This document shows positions 49,082 through 55,782 of a stretch of 64,000 nucleotides of DNA, piece by piece (the first letter of the stretch is position 1; every line of letters begins with the position of its first letter). A program made the translations under genes and the position numbers. The notes under the pieces were generated by a model. It was not told the DNA's origin. It did no database searches and saw nothing but the letters and a program-made list of their open reading frames with translations. Source of the stretch: Polyangiaceae bacterium (lineage in GTDB: Bacteria > Myxococcota_A > Polyangia > Polyangiales > Polyangiaceae); assembly GCA_020633235.1 (NCBI GenBank), contig JACKEA010000010.1:216001-280000 (forward strand), read 5' to 3'.

Positions 49082-50248
49082 CTACGGCCGCGAGCGGCGC
49101 TTTACCGCGGGGGCCTTCTTCCGGTTCTGATCCGGGGCCGCCCGCAGGGTGAGGGTCACCTGCCGGAATTTCCCGCCGCCGAACAGGAGCAGCTCCACGC
49201 TGTCCCCCACGGCGCGCTGGTTGATGGTCTCCGCCAGCGCCTCCGGCGTGGACACCGGGGCTCCGTTCACGGCCACCACCGTGTCCGCCGTGTTCCTGTC
49301 CCGGCTGCCCTTGAGGCCGGCGGCCGCCGCCGGGCTGCGAGGGTGGACGGAGATCACGCGCACGCCGCGGGCCGCTCCCGCGTCGTCGGCCACGCCCTGG
49401 ATCCCGAGCCAGGGTGCCGGTGGCACCGCGTTGGCGGGCACCGTGCGGAGGAACGCCTTGATGGCGGGGGTGGGCACGCCGAAGGGCACGCGGGTGCAGG
49501 GGGCGTTGGGCACCGGCGCGCAGGCGCGGGCGATGATGGCGACGACGTCACCCTTGTCGTCGATCACGGGGCTGCCAACGTCCGTGCTCTTCAGCCGGCT
49601 GGCGAGCTCGATGGCGTCGTGCAAGAGCTCGTTGTCCGCACCCATCAGCGTGCGCTGCCCTTTGACGATGGTGCGCGCGGGGGCCAGCTCCTTTTGGCCG
49701 ACCAAGCTGAACACGCGCAGGTTGCTGCCGGCCTGGGTGGCGGATTCCCGCGCGGCGCGCAGGCCCTTCTTCCAGCGGCCGTTTTGCGGGACCAAGAGCG
49801 CGAGGTCCCACGCGCGGTCCGTGTGGCCGACCTTCACGCGGGTGACGCTGCCGTCCGCGAAGCGCGCGTCCAAGTTGTTGCCGTGACCCAGCGGGGACAG
49901 CGCCGTGAGGATGCGCCCGTCTCCCGAGAGCACGGTGCCCACGCCCAGCACCTTGCCCCGCCGCTCCAGCGTGACCACGCCCCTGCGCGCGCGATCCATC
50001 GTGGTTTCCGGGCTGTCTTCCTTGTCCGTGATGCCGGCCAAGCTGCCGTCCGCCACCTGGTCCGCTGCATCTGCCGCGGCCCGAGCCGTCTGGGCGGCTC
50101 CCCGCGCGGTATCCCCGGTGTTGGGCGGAGGCGCTGCCAGTGCCGCGCCCGGCACCAACAGAACGGCCAGCGCCAATAGTCGACGCGCGGTCACAGGTGA
50201 GGTGTAGCTGGCAATCCTCGCTGTTCCGACGGTTCCCCGAATTTTCAT
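49082..50248 (-). CDS. HtrA-like protein with PDZ domain, lacking catalytic residues
   Basis: A protein of up to 388 residues. After a signal peptide (LLALAVLLVPGAALAA) comes a trypsin-like HtrA body: GVGTVLSGDGRILTALSPLG corresponds to the G-x-G...LTNNHVV segment, DRAWDLALLVPQ keeps the Asp region, and STDVGSPVIDDKGDVVAI corresponds to GNSGGPLVN..GEVIGI. The catalytic His is Ser and the nucleophile Ser is Val, so it should not cleave protein. A C-terminal PDZ domain follows (GVRVISVHPRSPAAAAGLKG, VVAVNGAPVSTPEALAETI). The start could be ATG 50248 or GTG 50194. Perhaps a periplasmic binding or regulatory homologue. Confidence 0.83.
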   Translation of the reverse strand: MKIRGTVGTARIASYTSPVTARRLLALAVLLVPGAALAAPPPNTGDTARGAAQTARAAADAADQVADGSLAGITDKEDSPETTMDRARRGVVTLERRGKVLGVGTVLSGDGRILTALSPLGHGNNLDARFADGSVTRVKVGHTDRAWDLALLVPQNGRWKKGLRAARESATQAGSNLRVFSLVGQKELAPARTIVKGQRTLMGADNELLHDAIELASRLKSTDVGSPVIDDKGDVVAIIARACAPVPNAPCTRVPFGVPTPAIKAFLRTVPANAVPPAPWLGIQGVADDAGAARGVRVISVHPRSPAAAAGLKGSRDRNTADTVVAVNGAPVSTPEALAETINQRAVGDSVELLLFGGGKFRQVTLTLRAAPDQNRKKAPAVKRRSRP

Positions 50249-50318
50249 TGCGATCCCTCGTGCTCGGCTGAAGCGTCCAAGTGGGCTAGCACACCTGGTG
50301 CAAAACGCTTGCCGCTCT

Positions 50319-50999
50319 TCAGCTCCGCGGCTCGAGCGTGCGCACGCCCTCGGGCCCCGCGACGATCACTCGCTGCGCCCGCCCGACGAACAGCCCCGTC
50401 TCCACCACCCCGGGGATCACGCCGAGCTCCCGCTCCAGCGCCGCCGGGTCCGCGATGACGCCCATGTGGAGGTCGTAAATCAGGTTTCCAGCGTCGGTTT
50501 TCCAGGGCGCGCCTTCCCGCAGCCGGAGCTTCACCTCGCCCAGCCGGGCGAGCACGTCCCGCGTGGCAGCGTGACCGAACTCGAGCACCTCCACCGGAAC
50601 CGCCCAGCGCTCCCCGAGCTGTTTGCTGAGCTTGGAATCGTCCACGACGATGACGTTCATGCGACTCGCGTGGTTCACGATCTTTTCCCGTGCGTGCGCG
50701 CCGCCGCCGCCCTTGATCAAATCCAAGCGCTCGCTCACCTCGTCGGCGCCGTCCACGGTCACGTCGATGTGCCAGGGACCGTCGTCCCCCAACAGCGGAA
50801 TGCCGAGCCCTTCCGCCTGCGCTCGGCTCGCCTGACTGGTCGGCACGCCGACGAGCTTGCGCCCGGCGCGCACCAGCTCCCCCACGCCGTCGATGAACAG
50901 CTTCGCCGTCGATCCGGTGCCGAGGCCGACGACACCTGTTTCCGGAAGCAGCTCCAGTGCCGCCCGCGCCGCCGCTGCCTTGGCTTGCATTTGATCCAT
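50319..50999 (-). CDS. rpiA: Ribose-5-phosphate isomerase A
   Basis: Interconverts ribose 5-phosphate and ribulose 5-phosphate in the pentose phosphate pathway; cytoplasmic. At 226 residues it is of family length. The active-site signatures are clear: VVGLGTGSTAKLFID at the N-terminus, the VDGADEV motif and KGGGGAHAREKIV, all with the conserved Asp, Glu and Lys residues. It is followed on the minus strand by the HtrA-like gene. The gap towards mutM (51000-51247) carries an array of intergenic repeats. Confidence 0.97.
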   Translation of the reverse strand: MDQMQAKAAAARAALELLPETGVVGLGTGSTAKLFIDGVGELVRAGRKLVGVPTSQASRAQAEGLGIPLLGDDGPWHIDVTVDGADEVSERLDLIKGGGGAHAREKIVNHASRMNVIVVDDSKLSKQLGERWAVPVEVLEFGHAATRDVLARLGEVKLRLREGAPWKTDAGNLIYDLHMGVIADPAALERELGVIPGVVETGLFVGRAQRVIVAGPEGVRTLEPRS

Positions 51000-51040
51000 G
51001 CGCGGAGTCGAGCGCCGTGGCCGCGGTGGGTCAAGGCGAG

Positions 51041-51240
51041 AGGGGGGTCCCGCGCCGCAGCGACAAAATCAAGCAGCAGCAGGGTGTTGGTGCGCCGCGG
51101 AAGCTCAGGGCAAGCAGCAGCAGGGTGTTGGTGCGCCGCGAGCCGCTGCGGAACCCCACCCCTTCGGGTATCGCGAAGCGCGTTCGAAGGAGGGGAAGCT
51201 CAGGGCAAGCAGCGGTCGGATTCGCGTCGGACCGAGCTCG
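51041..51240 (+). repeat. Cluster of intergenic repeats with 41-bp tandem, copies 13 and 14
   Basis: AGCAGCAGCAGGGTGTTGG and following GTGCGCCGCGG occur twice 41 bases apart (GTGTTGG at 51084 and 51125). The second leads into module B (CCCCACCCCTTC, core GGGTATCGCGAAGCGCGTTC at 51165-51184, ending GGGGAAGCTCAGGGCAAGCAG). That end is also found after the first copy at 51100. Further degenerate copies lie at 51045-51066 and 51216-51234. This is the largest repeat cluster in the window. Confidence 0.8.
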
Positions 51241-51247
51241 AGAGCGC

Positions 51248-52123
51248 TCAGCGCTGGCAGTCAGGGCAAAAGTGACTGGAGCGCGTGGCGATCACGACGC
51301 GGCGGATGGGGGCGCCGCAGCGTTTGCAGGGCTCGCCGGTGCGCGCGTACACGTGGCGCTCGTCCTGGTAGCCGCCGTCCTGTCCGTCGGGGCGCACGTA
51401 GTCGCTGATGCTCGATCCCCCCGTCTCGATGCTGCGCGTGAGCACCCGGATCACGGCTGCGGCGATGGCGTCCCACTCGGCGCGCTTCACCCGATGGGCG
51501 CCCCGGGTCGGCCGTACGCCCGCGAGGTACAGCGCTTCGTCTGCGTAGATGTTGCCCACTCCGGCCAGCACGGCTTGGTCGAGGAGCAGCGATTTCACCG
51601 GCGTTTTCCGGCGCGCCGCTGCGGCTCGCAAATGCTCGCCACTGGCACGCAAGGCGTCGGGTCCCAGTCGATCGAGACGCGCGTCGCTTTGCCCCGGTCG
51701 CAGATGCAAGACCTTGCCGAACTTGCGAACGTCCCGAAAAAATACGTCGGGCCCCCGGTCGCCAAACACGATCCGCAAATGCGTGTGCACGTCCGGCGCG
51801 AAGCGGCTCTGTAGCTCGGGGCTCAGGGAGGCGCGCGCCGTCGCGCTCAAGAGTCGCGGGCTCGTGGCCACGGAGGAGAAAAGCTGGCCCGTCATTCCCA
51901 GGTGCAAGAGCAGTCGCGAGCCATCGTCGAGCTCCGCGAGCAGATACTTCCCATGGCGGCGAAGGGCGCGCACTTCGCGTCCCAGGAGCTTCTTCTTCAG
52001 CGCGGGCGGCTTCGTCAAAAAGAAGTAGCTGTCACGCGTCGTGTGCACCTCGCGGATACGCCTGCCCACGAGCCAGGGCTCGATCGTACGCCGCGTGACC
52101 TCGACCTCGGGCAGCTCGGGCAC
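51248..52123 (-). CDS. mutM: Formamidopyrimidine-DNA glycosylase
   Basis: Fpg/MutM removes 8-oxoguanine and cuts the abasic site. It has 291 residues, starting at GTG so that Pro follows the removed Met (MPELPEVEVTRR), the catalytic N-terminus. Conserved features: HGKYLLAELDDG, LGMTGQLF, helix-two-turn-helix VLAGVGNIYADEALYLAGV, and the C-terminal zinc finger (CKRCG... FCPDCQR). It is slightly longer than E. coli MutM (269) owing to an insert after GQLF. It overlaps or abuts the lipoprotein gene stop upstream by TGAC GTG spacing. Confidence 0.95.
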   Translation of the reverse strand: MPELPEVEVTRRTIEPWLVGRRIREVHTTRDSYFFLTKPPALKKKLLGREVRALRRHGKYLLAELDDGSRLLLHLGMTGQLFSSVATSPRLLSATARASLSPELQSRFAPDVHTHLRIVFGDRGPDVFFRDVRKFGKVLHLRPGQSDARLDRLGPDALRASGEHLRAAAARRKTPVKSLLLDQAVLAGVGNIYADEALYLAGVRPTRGAHRVKRAEWDAIAAAVIRVLTRSIETGGSSISDYVRPDGQDGGYQDERHVYARTGEPCKRCGAPIRRVVIATRSSHFCPDCQR

Positions 52124-52124
52124 G

Positions 52125-53264
52125 TCAGAGCTGCTCGGCCTTGGTGCAGGTGTCCTTGGCCGGATCGTACTCGGCGGGACACTTGGCGGTGACCTCCGGC
52201 AGCGGGACCACGGCGCCGATGGTCACCGGCGTGGTGTCGAAGCGCATGCCGAAGGTGGTGCCATCACACGGCTCGCCGGCAACGTAGCTCTTGGACGCGT
52301 AGTCTGCGCCGCGGCAGATGAACTGCTTGGTCGCCGCGTAGGTCGAGCTGTTGGTGCACAGCGGCACGCCGAGCAGATCCGAGGTCATCTGCGGGATGAG
52401 CAAGATCAAGGAGTCTGCCGTGGCCCAGCCGCTCATCAGGCCGTTTTCCAGCTTGCGCGTGCCACTGGCGGCGTCGAACACCACGTCCGCCTGCATCTCC
52501 ACGTCGTAAACGTCCATGTACACGTTGGCGAAGGCGTACAGCACGTGGTCGAAGTGCGCGACGAGCTTGCTCTCGTTCACGTAGGCGCTGGTGCTGGTGT
52601 AGGTCGCGGGCGCGGTATCGCTGCCGCTGCCGGTGACGCTGAGCTCGGAAGCGACGGGCCAAGCATCCGTGCCGTCGAGCTTGGGGGGCTTGCCGCCGGG
52701 TGCTTTCGTGGTGGCCAGCGCCACCACCCACTTCACCGTGACCTTCAAGTCTTCCGAAAAGCCGTTCCAGTCCGAGACCTCGAACAAGCCTACCGGCGCG
52801 AAGGTGCCGGCCCCTATCGCCTTGGTCACGATGGGGCCGCTCACCACGTCGGTGCCAAACACGTCCTTCTGGCGCGAGAGCATGCGACCGACGCCGTTGT
52901 CCTCGCCGTGGATGCCGTCCGTCGCGTCGCCTTCGGTCCAGGGCGCGGGCTGACACACTGCGGGATCCGGATGACCGGTGCAGGTGCGGTCGAGATCGAA
53001 GCCGACGCTCAGGTAATCCGGAACACCGCCCGTGGTGCCTTCGCCGAAGTCGACCGTCCTGGTCACACCCGTGAACGTGGTGGTGCCCGGATCGTCCGCC
53101 ACCTCTGGCGGGCCGATGGGCTCGGCGCTCACGCACACCTCGGCGTCCCCGGTGCCGGAATCCTGCGTCGGCCGGGGGGACACGTTGTCGAAGTCCGCGC
53201 CGATGATCTTGGCGCAGGCGCTGGCGGCCAAGAGCGCGGCAACGGTGGCGGCGGCTCGTCGCAT
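52125..53264 (-). CDS. Large lipoprotein, beta-rich, unknown function
   Basis: A 379-residue lipoprotein (LAASAC, C17), ATG overlapping the stop of the TPR gene upstream (TGATG). The mature part is mostly beta with conserved aromatic and cysteine pairs (TCTGHPDPAVCQPAPW, FDLDRTC, CTNSSTYAATKQFIC, AKCPAEYDPAKDTC). Strands such as VTVKWVVALATTKAP and DVEMQADVVFDAASGTRKL suggest a sandwich domain. No family recognised. It is in an operon with the kinase and TPR protein; its product may be the envelope target or partner of that pair. Confidence 0.78.
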   Translation of the reverse strand: MRRAAATVAALLAASACAKIIGADFDNVSPRPTQDSGTGDAEVCVSAEPIGPPEVADDPGTTTFTGVTRTVDFGEGTTGGVPDYLSVGFDLDRTCTGHPDPAVCQPAPWTEGDATDGIHGEDNGVGRMLSRQKDVFGTDVVSGPIVTKAIGAGTFAPVGLFEVSDWNGFSEDLKVTVKWVVALATTKAPGGKPPKLDGTDAWPVASELSVTGSGSDTAPATYTSTSAYVNESKLVAHFDHVLYAFANVYMDVYDVEMQADVVFDAASGTRKLENGLMSGWATADSLILLIPQMTSDLLGVPLCTNSSTYAATKQFICRGADYASKSYVAGEPCDGTTFGMRFDTTPVTIGAVVPLPEVTAKCPAEYDPAKDTCTKAEQL

Positions 53265-54223
53265 CAGAAGGCTCCGCGGAAGCCGAGGACGGCGCCATTG
53301 GGCCGCTCGGCTTCCGGAGGGGTGGTGACCAGCACGTACGCACCCACCCCCAGTGCGGCAGCGCCCGCGGCGAACGCGATGGTGCTCACCGTGGCGAAGG
53401 TCTTGCCGGTGTCCGCTGCGTCGAGTCCGTCCGGGCCGCACACTCGGCGTCCGCCCTGGGTCTCGCAGTCGTCATCCATCGTGTTCTTCTTGGACAGCGC
53501 GAGATAGCCCGTAGCAGAGCCCACCAGCAGGCCGGCGCCGCCCACGCCCACCAGCACCCACCCCAAGGTGTTGCTCGAGCCCGCCGGCTTCAGCTGCTTT
53601 GCTGGCGCGGGTTTCGGCTTCGGTTTCGATTCGGGCTTGGGCTTGGGTGTGACCGCGGTCGGCTCGGGAAGCTTCTCCCCCGCCTCCACCGTCAGCGTCT
53701 CGTGCGCGCCTTCGGCAAGCTTCTTCTTGTACAGCTTGTCGCGGTGCCCGGGGGCAACGACTCGAATTTCGTGATCTCCGGGATCGACCGGCAGCTCCAC
53801 TCCCAAGGAGGGGCGCCCCAAGCGCACGCCGTCGCGGTTGATCTCGGTTCCCTCGGGAGCGCCAGGTGCCAGCTCGATGGTCAGGCGTGGAATGCGTTTG
53901 TCGATGGCCTTGGCGCGTTGCTCCACCCCCGCGCGCCGTTCGTCCCCCGGAGGTAGCGCGCGCAGCGCCTGCTGCCACGTCTCCCACGCCAGCGCGAGGT
54001 TATCGAGCTTCTCGTTGCAGGCGGCCAAGTTGATCAGCGTGCCCACTGCCGGATCCAAGCGCTGGCTCTCCGCGAAGCGCGCGCAGGCGATCCGATAGTC
54101 CCCGGCGTCGAACGCCTTGCGCCCCTCGGTGAACAGCGCTTCGGCCGCCGCGGGATCGCGTCCCTGCGCCAAGACGGAGGGCGCCGCCAGGAGCAGCGCG
54201 ACGAGCACCAAGGCACGAGCCAT
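53264..54223 (-). CDS. Secreted TPR/PEGA-like protein beside a kinase
   Basis: A 319-residue protein with signal peptide (LVLVALLLAAPSVLAQG). A TPR-like part (AEALFTEGRKAFDAGDYRIACARFAES, LINLAACNEKLDNLALAWETW) is followed by a PEGA-type beta stretch (GTEINRDGVRLGRPSLGVEL... GDHEIRVVAPGH), a Lys/Pro-rich linker and two hydrophobic segments (LGWVLVGVGGAGLLVGSATGYLAL, TVSTIAFAAGAAALGVGAYVLV). It is the same plan as 12464-13909 and likewise follows a kinase gene. ATG 54223. Confidence 0.85.
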   Translation of the reverse strand: MARALVLVALLLAAPSVLAQGRDPAAAEALFTEGRKAFDAGDYRIACARFAESQRLDPAVGTLINLAACNEKLDNLALAWETWQQALRALPPGDERRAGVEQRAKAIDKRIPRLTIELAPGAPEGTEINRDGVRLGRPSLGVELPVDPGDHEIRVVAPGHRDKLYKKKLAEGAHETLTVEAGEKLPEPTAVTPKPKPESKPKPKPAPAKQLKPAGSSNTLGWVLVGVGGAGLLVGSATGYLALSKKNTMDDDCETQGGRRVCGPDGLDAADTGKTFATVSTIAFAAGAAALGVGAYVLVTTPPEAERPNGAVLGFRGAF

Positions 54224-54242
54224 GGGCGGGATTATCACGCGC

Positions 54243-55631
54243 CTATTTGCGCTTAGTGAAGATGTCGACGGTCGGATCCGGTTTGGGCTCGGCTTTTTTC
54301 GTCGGTTTCGCACTGGGGCGAACCGTCTTCACGGGCAGCTTCGCCGTTTCCGCCGGGGGAGCGGCCGCGGCGTCCGTCTCGTCCAGAGCCACGGAAGCGC
54401 TGGGGGCCGGCGCCGGCGGGACTTCTGGCTTGGGCTCGAGTTTTGCGGTTTCTTGGGGTTGGCCCGGCGCGGTAACGACCGGCTCGGAGCTCGAGACAGG
54501 GGTCCGGCGCACCTCGGCGCGGCCCCCCACCATCACCCAGCCCGCCGCGCCGGCACCCGCGAGCAGCACCGCCGGCAACACCCAGCGAGATCGCTTGGAG
54601 GTCCGGGGGATGGCTGCGTCCGACACCGGCCGCGTGGTGGTGCCCCGCAGGTGCTCGCCGCTGGGATCCGCCATGGTGGGCGCCTCGGAGCGGATCTTGG
54701 CGGTGCGGCGATCCTGAGCCACGGAGATGCGCGCGCTGGCGATGGGCTCGTGGCACAGCGCTTCGTAAGCTTCTCGCACGGCATCTTGCATGGCGCGGGC
54801 GTCGGGCCAGCGCTCGTGTTTGTCGTAGCAGAGCGCGCGATCCACCAGCGCGACGACTTCTTCGGGCGTGCCTTTGGTGCACTCTGCGAGGGAGGGCGCC
54901 TGCGCGGACATCGCCAACATGAATTGCTCGTTGCCGGTCTCTGCTTCGTGAACGTGGCGCCCCGCGAGCACCGCGAAGAGCGTGGCTCCGACGGCGAACA
55001 GGTCGCTGCGCGCGTCGACCTCGTCCCAGCGCCCGCGCGCTTGCTCCGGCGGCATGAAGCCGGGAGTGCCCAGGGCGGTGTCGTGCCCCGTGTGGCTCTT
55101 GTCCAAGGTGCGCTGGCCGAGACGCGCGATACCGAAGTCCAGGATCTTGATGGTCCCGGTCTTCTCCAGGAAGATGTTGCCGGGTTTGAGGTCGCGATGG
55201 ATGACGCCCTGCGCGTGGGCTGCGGCCAGCACGTCCAGGGTTTGCTCGGCGATGAGCAGGGCTTCACGCCAGGGGATGGTGCCGTCCCGCGCCAGCCGCA
55301 CGTCCAGGGTTTCCCCGTCCAAGAGCTCCATGACCAGGAACGGAATGCCGTTCTCGTCGACGTCGTCGTCCTGGATGGTGACGGCGCCGTCGTGGCCCAC
55401 TTTGTTGGCGACGTAGCCTTCGCGCTGGAAGCGAGAGCGGAGGTCCTGGACCTGGGCGGCCTCCGGCTCGAGCATCTTGATCGCCACGCGGTTGCCGTTG
55501 CGGTGGGTGGCGGCGAACACGGCCGCCATGCCCCCGAGGCCCAGGAGCTCGTCCAAGGTCCACTTGCCTTTCAGCACGCGGCCCAGCTGCCGATTGGCGC
55601 GGGTGACCTTGTCCGACTCTTCCTGACTCAT
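54243..55631 (-). CDS. Membrane Ser/Thr protein kinase
   Basis: A 462-residue kinase, MSQEESDKVTRANRQLG. Catalytic domain about 20-290: LLGLGGMAAVFAATH, lysine in VAIKMLEPE, HRDLKPGN, ILDFGIAR and GTPGFMPPEQ. A transmembrane helix (VLPAVLLAGAGAAGWVMVGG) separates it from a Pro/Ala/Lys-rich periplasmic tail of roughly 100 residues. It is 19 bases ahead of the TPR/PEGA protein and is divergent from the hybrid histidine kinase (151-base gap), so both phospho-signalling systems may share a control region. Confidence 0.94.
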   Translation of the reverse strand: MSQEESDKVTRANRQLGRVLKGKWTLDELLGLGGMAAVFAATHRNGNRVAIKMLEPEAAQVQDLRSRFQREGYVANKVGHDGAVTIQDDDVDENGIPFLVMELLDGETLDVRLARDGTIPWREALLIAEQTLDVLAAAHAQGVIHRDLKPGNIFLEKTGTIKILDFGIARLGQRTLDKSHTGHDTALGTPGFMPPEQARGRWDEVDARSDLFAVGATLFAVLAGRHVHEAETGNEQFMLAMSAQAPSLAECTKGTPEEVVALVDRALCYDKHERWPDARAMQDAVREAYEALCHEPIASARISVAQDRRTAKIRSEAPTMADPSGEHLRGTTTRPVSDAAIPRTSKRSRWVLPAVLLAGAGAAGWVMVGGRAEVRRTPVSSSEPVVTAPGQPQETAKLEPKPEVPPAPAPSASVALDETDAAAAPPAETAKLPVKTVRPSAKPTKKAEPKPDPTVDIFTKRK

Positions 55632-55782
55632 ACCCTAGTCTGCGTAGCATTTCGCCGGGCGGGTCCCCCGTCAAGCCAAGCCGGGAAGGCGTAGGGAATT
55701 CACCCGGGCGGCACTGCCAGGTGTCACGGATGGGACCAGGACATTTGGCCCGCGACTTGATCCCCGTGGTAATTTTCCGGAA

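Noticed and set aside
51071..51200. CRISPR or phage attachment site
   Set aside because: Only two tandem units with 41-bp period and no spacer diversity; fits the dispersed repeat family better.
55746..55761. Sigma-54 promoter before the hybrid kinase (TGGCCCG-N4-TTGAT)
   Set aside because: Spacing is right, but the -12 GC is GA, and the site is a single chance-level match in GC-rich DNA.
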